Source: RI-106 sp964496875 (GTDB taxonomy: Bacteria > Cyanobacteriota > Vampirovibrionia > Obscuribacterales > Obscuribacteraceae). From it: a stretch of DNA of 64,000 nucleotides. The stretch is from the NCBI GenBank assembly GCA_964496875.1, contig CAZCBH010000003.1:62001-126000 (forward strand), written 5' to 3'. Shown here piece by piece: positions 32,909 through 41,090 of this stretch (the first letter of the stretch is position 1; each line of letters starts with the position of its first letter). Position numbers and translations under genes: made by a program. The notes beneath the pieces are model-generated. The model worked only from the letters and a program-made list of their open reading frames with translations. It did no database searches and was not told the DNA's origin.

Positions 32909-35575
32909 TTACATGGAGGCAGGTACTTTGCCGTCTCTAATGGACTGAATCAAAGCCTCTACGAAGGTAGGATCGAAAAGCTTGCCCGCTTCTTCTACCA
33001 TCTGCTCCTGGGCATCCTTGGGATCGAGCCCTTTCTCGAAAACCTTGTCGGCGACCAGTTCGTGATAGCCGTTTGCCACGGCTACAATCCGTGCAAATAG
33101 TGGGATCTCATCCCCCTTGAGACCTTCAGGAAAACCTTCCCCACCAATCTCTTCATGGTGAGCGCGAACAATAGGAGCTAGATGCTGCAGGTCAGGGAAA
33201 GATTCGAGCAACTCGGCACCGGCGACGGAATGCCCCATTTTCAGTACAAACTCGTCCGGCTGAAGTTCGTCTTCCTTTTTCTGCAAAACAGGCTTGGCGA
33301 TACCGAGCTTGCCAAGGTCATGCACCAGGGCGGCCTGGCGAATGATATTCACATCATCCTCTTTGACATCCAGTTGCCTGGCGATTGCCACGGCGTATTC
33401 GGCAACCTGTTTGGCGTGTCCATTCAAATACTTGTCTTTTTGCTCAATCTGGCTGACCCAGCCATCGATTCTTCCAAGCATCCTCATGTCAAGACCAGGA
33501 GTAGCGAAGATATAGTCTGAGCGAGCATCACCGGCAGCCATCAAGTCTTCTATCTTCTTCTTGGCGGCCTCTTCGTCGAGCGGCTCTGAAGGAGCCGCAG
33601 GAGCAGAAGCAGCCGCAGGAGTAGCCTCCGCCGGTGGCGCTGAACCAGGCCCGCCTTTGCGCAGCGACGACATCAACGGACTGGGCGCTGTGGAAGCCTT
33701 GGCCCGACCTAGCATAGAACCTCTCAGCCCACCGCCGCCGGCATCGGCCGCTTTAGCAGGAGTGGGAATGGCATCGAGGTCACCCCAGGCACTGGCGCTA
33801 TCCGCCGCAGGCTCCACTGCTTGCGTTGCCGACTCAGGAGCCGTCTTAGGAGCAGGTATAGAATCCAAATCACCGAATTTGCTTACAGGCGCTTCTACTT
33901 TTGGAGCAGCCTCTGCTGCCGGTGCAGCCTCGGGAGCCGCCACCGCATTTGGTGCGGATTCAGGCACGGGCACCACTTCAGCAACCGCTTCGAGCGGAGC
34001 GGTCTCGCCCCCGGATTCTACAAAGGGAACGGTCGCGGATGGGGGGTCAGTCACTGCCACCGCACTGGATTCAGTATCACCGGCGGCATCTTCTATTTCG
34101 CCGAAATCACCAAAGTCTAGATCGGCATATGGATCTGCCTCCGGTGGAGGAGCGGCTTCTGCTTCCACAGTGGCGGCACTATCGCTCTGGGAGAGAACAA
34201 ACTCTCTAATTCCTGTAGTAGAAGACGGAGCCGGTGTGGCAAGAGCATCCGATGACTTCGCGCTCGTAACAGGCTTAATCGTCGGAGGAGGAAGGGTCTC
34301 TTCCAGGGCTTTCCTGGCTCGTCGATCAGCCCGCGCTTTCGCCTTCTCCTCTTCCGGAGTAAGAGCCGGAGCGACTTCGGCCGTTGGCGAAGCCGTAGCG
34401 GCTGGTGCAGTGGTCGGAGGCGGTGGCGCCGTTGGCTCTGCGACGGGGGGAGGCGCTGTGGTCGGAGTCGGTGCCGGTGCTGGAGTTGGAGTTGGAGTAG
34501 GAGCCGGTGCTGGAGTCGGAGCGGGAGCTGGAGTCGGAGTCGGCGCAGGGGCCGGCTTCGCCGGAACGCTTCTAGCCGAGGGAATGGCTTGCTGGCCGAG
34601 AGCGCCTTTCAATGCCCTTCTTCGGTCTATCGATGTCTGGCTGGCAGAATCCGGTGGCGCTTCGACTATACGTTGATGGAGCTGCATAATGGGCTCCCGC
34701 ACCCTCTTTTCGGCGGGGAGCTTGAGCAAGGCTTCGGCAACTCTATCAGCCACATTCTGAACCATGTCTATCTCGGCCCTGGTCCAGGCTCGTCTGTAGT
34801 CGCACTGCTGAAGAATCACACATCCATGAGTCCCTTCCGAGCTGGTCAGGGGGACTCCCAGAAGAGACTTCACTCCTATGAATTGAAGCTCTTCTTGAAC
34901 CGGAGAGACATAGGAATTTTCCTGACCTTCATAGACGGTAAGGGGCATTTTCGAAAGCAGAGCCTGGGCAACAAAGGGAGAGTCGTTGGAAGGCCAGTAA
35001 TAGTCCTGGCAACTCTTCACTTTATCCTGCTGCCAGAACTCATAACACTTCCATCCCGCCTTGGCATCATCGGTGCAAATAAAGAGACAACGACTGACAG
35101 CCAGAGCCTTACCCAGGATGTTGACCACCATGAAAAGCGCATCGCCGATGCCCAGCGAATAGGACATGACGTTTCCGATTTCTACCAGGAAGGTCTCTCG
35201 GAAGGTATCGCGCTGAACCACATCGTTAATCTGGGCCAGCCGTATAATGTCGCCAAGATCACCGAGCATCACCCGGAGTTCGTCCACTTCGGCTACAGAC
35301 AGCTCGTTCTGGCGACTCATGGTAACGGAGCCGAAAGTGCGGCCCTGCAGAACCAGAGGAACAGTCACCTTGGCTCCATCGGTGGGCTCGTCATCGGCCC
35401 GGAACTCGCATATGGAAGTGACATTGGGATCAAGAGGATTGCTCAAAATCACCTGACAATTGTCAGCATCAAAAATATCCCCGAGCTCACGTACTGTGGT
35501 CTCGAGAATTCTCTTCAAGTCTCTGACGCCGCTAAGCATCTGAACGAGACGTCTGCGGTCTCTAGCCTCTACCAT
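32909..35575 (-). CDS. Two-GAF sensor with HD-GYP-like C-terminal domain
   Basis: 888 residues. Two GAF-like domains (about 10-120 and 130-290; the second has VSRCLFICTD and GVPLTSSEG), a Pro/Ala/Val-rich linker of about 390 residues with PTPAP repeats, and a C-terminal HD domain (about 690-880). The HD core has ALVHDLGKLGIAKPVL and later RAHHEEIGGEGFPEGLKGDEIP. HD-GYP enzymes degrade cyclic di-GMP; here the GYP triplet reads GFP and the normally acidic residue in the later helix (AVAD) reads AVAN. Activity is therefore uncertain and it could be a binding or scaffold variant. Monocistronic; convergent with the S1 gene. Confidence 0.75.
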   Translation of the reverse strand: MVEARDRRRLVQMLSGVRDLKRILETTVRELGDIFDADNCQVILSNPLDPNVTSICEFRADDEPTDGAKVTVPLVLQGRTFGSVTMSRQNELSVAEVDELRVMLGDLGDIIRLAQINDVVQRDTFRETFLVEIGNVMSYSLGIGDALFMVVNILGKALAVSRCLFICTDDAKAGWKCYEFWQQDKVKSCQDYYWPSNDSPFVAQALLSKMPLTVYEGQENSYVSPVQEELQFIGVKSLLGVPLTSSEGTHGCVILQQCDYRRAWTRAEIDMVQNVADRVAEALLKLPAEKRVREPIMQLHQRIVEAPPDSASQTSIDRRRALKGALGQQAIPSARSVPAKPAPAPTPTPAPAPTPAPAPTPTPTPAPAPTPTTAPPPVAEPTAPPPPTTAPAATASPTAEVAPALTPEEEKAKARADRRARKALEETLPPPTIKPVTSAKSSDALATPAPSSTTGIREFVLSQSDSAATVEAEAAPPPEADPYADLDFGDFGEIEDAAGDTESSAVAVTDPPSATVPFVESGGETAPLEAVAEVVPVPESAPNAVAAPEAAPAAEAAPKVEAPVSKFGDLDSIPAPKTAPESATQAVEPAADSASAWGDLDAIPTPAKAADAGGGGLRGSMLGRAKASTAPSPLMSSLRKGGPGSAPPAEATPAAASAPAAPSEPLDEEAAKKKIEDLMAAGDARSDYIFATPGLDMRMLGRIDGWVSQIEQKDKYLNGHAKQVAEYAVAIARQLDVKEDDVNIIRQAALVHDLGKLGIAKPVLQKKEDELQPDEFVLKMGHSVAGAELLESFPDLQHLAPIVRAHHEEIGGEGFPEGLKGDEIPLFARIVAVANGYHELVADKVFEKGLDPKDAQEQMVEEAGKLFDPTFVEALIQSIRDGKVPASM
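34440..34560 (-). repeat. Degenerate hexamer/18-mer repeat coding a PTPAPA linker
   Basis: Repeats of GGAGT(C/T) and GCCGGTGCTGGAGT units on the plus strand encode alternating Pro-Thr-Pro-Ala-Pro-Ala in the GAF/HD protein. Repeats of this type often change length between strains. Confidence 0.7.
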
Positions 35576-35740
35576 TGCTCCCGACTTAAATCAGCTACAC
35601 CGGTATCTAAGTATCTCTCATTTTCATACCAAGAATGCATCACCGTACAAACCTTTCGGCCGGGTTCCGCTTAAACATGAACAAGAATTCCGCAATAGAG
35701 GCAAGGACAGGAGCTGAAATTCGGGAACGATATGTACAAT

Positions 35741-35772
35741 ATCAGACAGAATCAGACAGAATTCAGACAGAA
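35741..35772. repeat. Three direct repeats of TCAGACAGAA, 10-11 bp phasing
   Basis: TCAGACAGAA begins at 35742, 35752 and 35763. Spacing of 10 and 11 bases puts all copies on the same face of the helix. They lie in the spacer between the divergent GAF/HD gene and the plus-strand MoxR operon, about 100 bases before its first start codon, a good position for an activator or repressor site. Confidence 0.5.
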
Positions 35773-35872
35773 ACGTATAGAAATCTTGGGATTTAGTCCG
35801 AGAGTCGGCAATACTCTCTTGGCTTATCTCAAAGAGGGCATAAAGTAGAATGATGAACCTGGAGAATCGAGT

Positions 35873-36820
35873 TTGGGAAAAGACATCCTAGAGCGGACGA
35901 TGAGCGTGGGCGACATGATCGGCCGCGCCATCCGTGTCTATCGACTCAACCTCCGATCCTGGGTGCCGATTTTGATCTGGCCGACGATAATCTGCATGGT
36001 GGGCAGAGTTCTCTTCCAGGCAGCGACAGCTTACATCCCTGTTGTCGAGGGCAAGTTGCCGCTGCAGATCGGTCTTGCGGTGGCTGCTTTTGTGGGGCTG
36101 ACAATCTTGTTCCTGGCAAAATGGGTGATCATAGTAAGGCAGCTCGCTTTCGTCAGGATAGCCAACGGATTCTCCGACTCCCTTACCGAAGCGCTCGATT
36201 ACATGAAGAGCAGACAGTGGTCGGTGGCTGGTATTTTCGTGGTCCTTTCCTTCATTATGAGTGCTGTTGGTGGTCTTTGGCTGCTTGAGCTGATTGCATC
36301 AGGCATGCTCTACAAAAGGGATACATTACTTGCCCTCGTTGCCACCACCGGTCTCGGTTTCGGCTTCATAGTAGGCTTTCTTTCACTGAGCTTCATCTAC
36401 TATGTTCAATTCATTGTTCTCTCCGGTATAGCCTGCGAAAAAATCGGACTGACGGCTATGATTTCGAGGGGATTCAAACTGGCAGGCAAAGCCTTTTTCA
36501 GAACTCTCTATCTGGGCTTGATGATTTCGATAACGGTTTATTTCATCTCTATCCCTCTTTGGTTGCCACCTTTCGTGCTTATTGGTCTCGATGCTCTAAG
36601 AGTCGGCGCCGACCTCAATCTTGCCGAAGAAATCCCGATTCTCTGGCAAGTAATCTCCTCTGCCTGGGAACCCCTGGTAGAGATGATTATCTGGCCCATT
36701 TCGTCTTTGACCTTCGGCTATTTCTACTATGACCTCAGACTGCGGCAGGAAGCAGTAGACGTAATCATGCACCTCGAGGGCAAAGACACCGACCCCGTCT
36801 CAGAGGTGCGCTTATCATGA
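35873..36820 (+). CDS. Polytopic membrane protein, first gene of the MoxR operon
   Basis: 315 residues with about six hydrophobic segments and a short amphipathic N-terminus (MSVGDMIGRAIRVYRLNLRSWVPIL) typical of membrane proteins with a glycerophosphodiester-phosphodiesterase-type membrane domain. TTG 35873 is used because GGAG lies 8-9 bases before it; the first in-frame ATG is 35900. The second half has a GFKLAGKAFFRTLYLG amphipathic helix. It overlaps the DUF4129 gene by 4 bases. No catalytic motif. Presumably a membrane partner of the MoxR/DUF58 system. Confidence 0.6.
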   Translation: MGKDILERTMSVGDMIGRAIRVYRLNLRSWVPILIWPTIICMVGRVLFQAATAYIPVVEGKLPLQIGLAVAAFVGLTILFLAKWVIIVRQLAFVRIANGFSDSLTEALDYMKSRQWSVAGIFVVLSFIMSAVGGLWLLELIASGMLYKRDTLLALVATTGLGFGFIVGFLSLSFIYYVQFIVLSGIACEKIGLTAMISRGFKLAGKAFFRTLYLGLMISITVYFISIPLWLPPFVLIGLDALRVGADLNLAEEIPILWQVISSAWEPLVEMIIWPISSLTFGYFYYDLRLRQEAVDVIMHLEGKDTDPVSEVRLS

Positions 36821-37449
36821 GCAGGAATGACGTAGCACCGGTACTGGAAGAACTATCTAAAGAGTACAACTTTCAGGAGACTCCCGAGTTCATAAAATCT
36901 CTTCAGCACCTCTGGAGCGAACTCATGAGAATAATCAATGATTTGCTCCGTCACTTCCGCCCCATTCAAGGACCGACCGACACCAGCGCCTTGTCCGATC
37001 TTCTGCAGATCGGCTTGATAATCGCAGGATGCATAAGCGTCGGTCTGGTGATTTTTTTAGCGGTCAACAGAATGAATAAGGCGAAAAAGCTCTCGAACGC
37101 CGCATTCAAAGGCGCAGAAGAAGTAGAGGAGTTGCTCGATAGCGCCGGCTGGAGAAGAAGGGCTGAGGAGCTGAAAAACAGAAATGACTGGAACAAAGCC
37201 TGTCGGGCACTGTATTTGAGCATTCTCTACCTGCTCGATGAGAAGAGCGTTCTCTCCTACACGCCAACTCGCTCTAATTACGAATACTGGTACGCGCTAG
37301 CCTCTCGAAAAGAAATTCAGTCATCTTTTCGAGAACTTGCCGACCTTGTCGACTTGATCTGGTTCGGAGAATATGCTGCCAGCGCCGCAGACTATCAGAC
37401 CTGCCAGGATTTATCACTGCAAATAGAAAATGAGACAAACAGGAAGTGA
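36817..37449 (+). CDS. DUF4129-domain membrane protein
   Basis: 210 residues. One transmembrane helix (about 64-84, LLQIGLIIAGCISVGLVIFLAV) follows a cytoplasmic or periplasmic helical region. The C-terminal 90 residues (WNKACRALYLSILYLLDEKSVLSYTPTRSNYEYW) match the DUF4129 pattern with a Tyr/Thr/Asn cluster. DUF4129 is often fused to or adjacent to transglutaminase-like proteins and MoxR genes; here the transglutaminase is absent. Overlaps the preceding gene by ATGA. Confidence 0.75.
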   Translation: MSRNDVAPVLEELSKEYNFQETPEFIKSLQHLWSELMRIINDLLRHFRPIQGPTDTSALSDLLQIGLIIAGCISVGLVIFLAVNRMNKAKKLSNAAFKGAEEVEELLDSAGWRRRAEELKNRNDWNKACRALYLSILYLLDEKSVLSYTPTRSNYEYWYALASRKEIQSSFRELADLVDLIWFGEYAASAADYQTCQDLSLQIENETNRK

Positions 37450-37482
37450 AGATAGGGATAGAGAACCAATTCATATAATACG

Positions 37483-38754
37483 ATGCAAGAAGAGGTAAAA
37501 ATCACTAGCAGCGAAGGCAGAAGCCAACTCCGCCCCCGGGTCGAGTTTGGTTTTAATCGCGGTCATTTATGGTGGCAGGTACTGGCCCTGGTGGCTATTA
37601 GCTTTGTCTCCGTATATGCATCCGGCGCTTTCGATGACGAGTTCAACAAATTGGTTCCGGAAAAGTCGATTCTGATCTCTACCTACAACAAGCGCCAGAG
37701 CGGCCTGAGCGGACTCTACGAATTGCTCAATCGTCTCGGTCACAAACCAAAACGCTGGGTCTATCCATATCGCCAGCTATCGGAATTCAAGGGATGCCTG
37801 GTGATAACCGCGCCAATTCAATCCCTGAGAGATTATGAGGTCGAGCAAATTCTCAACTGGGTTAAAAAAGGCAACGACCTGGTCTATCTAGATGATTTCA
37901 AGCTGGGACAGTCGCGATTTTTGCCGAGTCAGCTCGAAATTTCGGTAAAAACAGCAGTCAAGCAACTGAACAAAGAGAAGGTCAAAATCGATAAAAACTT
38001 TGACTGGCTCTCGGATCTTGATTCTATCAGGGTAACCTCTTCGGCCAGATTGCTGGGCGGAACCTCTCTGGCTTCGGATGATTCCGGACCGGTGATCACC
38101 ATGATCAACCATGGGGACGGCCGGGTAATTCTAGCCAGCGCACCGGGTATGCTCTCCAACGATTTGATCTCAGACTCCAAAAACTGGAACAACTTTCAAC
38201 TTCTAGAGAACTGGTTCCAGGGAAGACTTTCTGCCGCCAACCGCAGCACCGTCAGTAAAACCATCTACTTTGACGAAAGGGTGCACGGATTTACCGGAGG
38301 AAGAAACGTCTTCGCCTACCTCTCCAGAGGTCCATTCGGTCTGGTATCCATGCAACTGATCTTGATAGCGTTGGTTGTATTTTTCTCCAGAGCCCAGCGA
38401 TTCGGAGCCGCAATCCAGATATCCGGAGCGCGCAGAATTTCGAACATGGATTTCATCGACGGTCTCGCTAACGCCTACAGAAGAGCTCGAGCCAATGCTC
38501 CTGTTCTGGAGATTCTCTTTCATTCTTTCCGGGTAAAAGTCTCTAAACTGCTCGGGGTATCCTCGCATGAAAAGGACGAGATGCTTATTAATGCCTGGAA
38601 GAACTCTCCTATCAGCAGGGATGTAGATTTGGAGAGCCTGATTGAGGAGTACAACAGACTGGTCGAATCGAGAAGCGTACCGGATCAAGAGATGCTAAAA
38701 ATAATCGCCACATGCGATAAAATCACGGATGCCGACAGTAAAGGAGCCCGCTAG
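37483..38754 (+). CDS. DUF4350-domain membrane protein
   Basis: 423 residues. A transmembrane helix near 30-47 is followed by an extracytoplasmic Rossmann-like region (LKLVPEKSILISTYNKRQSGLSGLYELLNRLGHK, then CLVITAPIQ, WVKKGNDLVYLDD), a second helix near 286-303 (LVSMQLILIALVVFF) and a cytoplasmic helical tail. This is the DUF4350 architecture, commonly found between DUF4129 and MoxR genes. It overlaps the MoxR frame slightly or abuts it, depending on the start. The role is unknown; envelope assembly is suggested by the neighbourhood. Confidence 0.75.
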   Translation: MQEEVKITSSEGRSQLRPRVEFGFNRGHLWWQVLALVAISFVSVYASGAFDDEFNKLVPEKSILISTYNKRQSGLSGLYELLNRLGHKPKRWVYPYRQLSEFKGCLVITAPIQSLRDYEVEQILNWVKKGNDLVYLDDFKLGQSRFLPSQLEISVKTAVKQLNKEKVKIDKNFDWLSDLDSIRVTSSARLLGGTSLASDDSGPVITMINHGDGRVILASAPGMLSNDLISDSKNWNNFQLLENWFQGRLSAANRSTVSKTIYFDERVHGFTGGRNVFAYLSRGPFGLVSMQLILIALVVFFSRAQRFGAAIQISGARRISNMDFIDGLANAYRRARANAPVLEILFHSFRVKVSKLLGVSSHEKDEMLINAWKNSPISRDVDLESLIEEYNRLVESRSVPDQEMLKIIATCDKITDADSKGAR

Positions 38755-38764
38755 AGCAAGAGCC

Positions 38765-39742
38765 ATGCAAGAACAAGCCAACCAAACTTCATTGTCAATA
38801 GCAAGTGTCACCGGACTGTTCGAGAAGCTGAGAAGCGGATTGAACAGTGTCATCGTGGGCCAGGAGATGGTGGTAGACCAGGTACTGGTGGGACTATTGG
38901 CCGATGGACATATATTGCTCGAGGGTGTCCCGGGAACCGCCAAAACGCTTTTGGTCAAGACCCTGGCAAAACTGATAGGAACGCAATTCAACCGCATTCA
39001 GCTCACACCGGACATGTTGCCCTCCGACATTCTCGGCACGAGCATTTACGATTTGACAACCAAGACTTTCGCCCTGAAGAAGGGTCCTATCTTCACGAGC
39101 TTGCTCCTGGCAGATGAGATAAACCGAACCACTCCGAAGACCCAATCGGCACTGCTTGAAGCCATGGAAGAAAGACAGGTCAGCCTCGAAGGTAAAACCG
39201 AAGCACTGCCTGAGCTCTTCATGGTGGTGGCAACTCAAAATCCGATCGAATTCGAAGGCACTTATCCGCTTCCCGAAGCCCAGGTCGATAGATTTATGCT
39301 CAAAATCTGTATCAATTATCCTAATCAGGAAGCGGAGAAACAGATGCTGCGCAACTGGCAATCCGGCAACTATAACCGACACAGCCCGGCGTCGGAGCCG
39401 ATAACCACCGCAGAGGAAGTTGTCGAAGCACGCAAGAAGCTGGAAGACTTCAAAGTCGAAGACAGCATCATCGATTATTTGAGCAATCTGGTGCAGAAAT
39501 CGCGCAATCTCTCCGACTTGCAACTAGGCGCAAGTCCCCGAGCGGCGCTGTCCTGGCTGGGAGCAGCCAAGGCCCACGCCGCCATCGAAGGAAAAGACTT
39601 TGTCACTCCGGACAATATCAAATTCGTTGCCGAGCCTGTCTTGCGTCACAGGTTGATTCTCACACCGGAGGCGGAGCTGGATGGAGTAACGGTCAATCAG
39701 GTAATCGCGAATCTATTGAGACAAGTACCGGTCCCCAGATAA
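38765..39742 (+). CDS. MoxR-family AAA+ ATPase
   Basis: 325 residues from ATG 38765; ATG 38729 is an alternative that overlaps the previous stop by 26 bases. MoxR ATPases act as chaperones in maturation of envelope or metal-containing proteins. Walker A GVPGTAKTLLVK, Walker B LLLADEINRTTPKTQSALLEAMEE, sensor 1 VVATQNPIEFEGTYPLPEAQVDRF and the C-terminal lid with LGASPRAALSWLGAAKAHA are all present. The A in GTAKT replaces the usual L/VGKT Gly. Adjacent to DUF58, its regular partner. Confidence 0.93.
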   Translation: MQEQANQTSLSIASVTGLFEKLRSGLNSVIVGQEMVVDQVLVGLLADGHILLEGVPGTAKTLLVKTLAKLIGTQFNRIQLTPDMLPSDILGTSIYDLTTKTFALKKGPIFTSLLLADEINRTTPKTQSALLEAMEERQVSLEGKTEALPELFMVVATQNPIEFEGTYPLPEAQVDRFMLKICINYPNQEAEKQMLRNWQSGNYNRHSPASEPITTAEEVVEARKKLEDFKVEDSIIDYLSNLVQKSRNLSDLQLGASPRAALSWLGAAKAHAAIEGKDFVTPDNIKFVAEPVLRHRLILTPEAELDGVTVNQVIANLLRQVPVPR

Positions 39743-39748
39743 TCGTCG

Positions 39749-41074
39749 ATGATCGCAAGCAACAGGCTCTATCTGATCTTAATACTGGCATTGATACCAT
39801 TTGCCCTGTCCGGTATGTGGAAACCCCTGGAGTATCTCGGCACAGGGATGAATCTGCTTCTTCTGATCGCCGTAATTGTCGACTATCGAAAGAGCCCATC
39901 TAGTAAATTTCTTGAGGCCGAGAGACACGTCCAGGATAGACTCTCCATCGGTAGGGACAATGAGGTGGTGATCAAAATAACGAACACCGGCTCCGAAACA
40001 TTGAAAGTCCGCTTAGTAGACGACAGCCCGGAAGGCATGAACCGAAGCGCCGATAAGTTCGAATTCGAATTGCCGGGAAACTCTGTCAGCACCCTGAGCT
40101 ACGAACTGACTCCCTACAAAAGGGGACTATACGAATTTGGCAATATCACTGTGCGCTTTCTCAGCAAGGGCGGTCTTTTCTGGCGACAAAGAGTGATTAA
40201 GTGCCCTGAAAAGATAAAAGTCTTCAGCGACCTGAAGAAGCTTCATGACCTTTCGATCAAGCTGGCTCACTCTACAGAACTCGGAGAGCTCCACCAGCGC
40301 AAACGGGGCCAGGGAACAGACTTTGCCTCGCTGAGAGAATACACCATCGGTGATGACACAAAAGCGATCGACTGGAAAGCCACCGCTCGCCGAGACCGCC
40401 CGGTGGTGCGGACCTACGAGATAGAACAAGAACAGAGACTCTTGATACTGCTCGATGCAGGACGGATGATGTGCTCCGATCTGGAGGGATTGAAACGCTT
40501 TGATCATGCCCTCAACTCGGCACTCTGCCTGGCTCTTACCGGACTGACCCACAATGACCAGGTCGGTCTGGGGATTTTTGCCGACAAACCTTTGCTCTAT
40601 TTGCCACCCAAAAGAGGCAAAGGCTATATGAAGAAGTTGCTGGAGTCCACCTTTGATGTGGAGCCCCGTATGGTGGAACCGGATTATGTAGGTATGCTCT
40701 CCTATTTCGCAGCAGCCCAAAAAGGTCGAGCGCTCATAGTTGTTCTCACCGATCTTACCGATCCAATTGGCTCTCATTATCTACTCTCGGGTCTTGCCAG
40801 CCTGAGCGGCAAGCACTTGCCTTTCTGTGTAACTTTGAAAGACCGACAGATCACCCAGGTAGCCAATCAAAGGCATGGAGAGGACGCGAAGAAGGAAGAG
40901 ATCGTCAACTCCATCTATCGACGAGCGGTGGCCACCGACCTGCTCTCCCAGAGAGAACTTGCCTTATCGGTACTGCAAAGACGCGGGTGCCTCATTCTAG
41001 ATGCGCCGCCCCAGGAACTTTCGGACAAACTGGTGGACGCCTACTTAGATGTGAAAACCAGAGGGCGACTCTAA
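39749..41074 (+). CDS. DUF58 (vWA-like) protein
   Basis: 441 residues. Two N-terminal hydrophobic segments (about 6-22 and 30-45), a beta-rich region, then the DUF58 core: RKRGQGTDFASLREYTIGDDTKAIDWKATARRDRPVVRTYE (about 191-230) followed by a vWA-type strand LLILLDAGRMM and later VVLTDLTDP. The vWA MIDAS is partial (DAGRM instead of DxSxS). MoxR and DUF58 form a regular pair in envelope-protein maturation. It starts 6 bases after the MoxR stop and ends the operon. Confidence 0.92.
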   Translation: MIASNRLYLILILALIPFALSGMWKPLEYLGTGMNLLLLIAVIVDYRKSPSSKFLEAERHVQDRLSIGRDNEVVIKITNTGSETLKVRLVDDSPEGMNRSADKFEFELPGNSVSTLSYELTPYKRGLYEFGNITVRFLSKGGLFWRQRVIKCPEKIKVFSDLKKLHDLSIKLAHSTELGELHQRKRGQGTDFASLREYTIGDDTKAIDWKATARRDRPVVRTYEIEQEQRLLILLDAGRMMCSDLEGLKRFDHALNSALCLALTGLTHNDQVGLGIFADKPLLYLPPKRGKGYMKKLLESTFDVEPRMVEPDYVGMLSYFAAAQKGRALIVVLTDLTDPIGSHYLLSGLASLSGKHLPFCVTLKDRQITQVANQRHGEDAKKEEIVNSIYRRAVATDLLSQRELALSVLQRRGCLILDAPPQELSDKLVDAYLDVKTRGRL

Positions 41075-41090
41075 TAGAAAAGTCGTCCTG

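Noticed and set aside
33561..34676. 371-codon plus-strand frame opposite the GAF/HD linker
   Set aside because: Ala/Gly/Val/Ser low-complexity translation of the reverse of a Pro/Ala linker; no motif.
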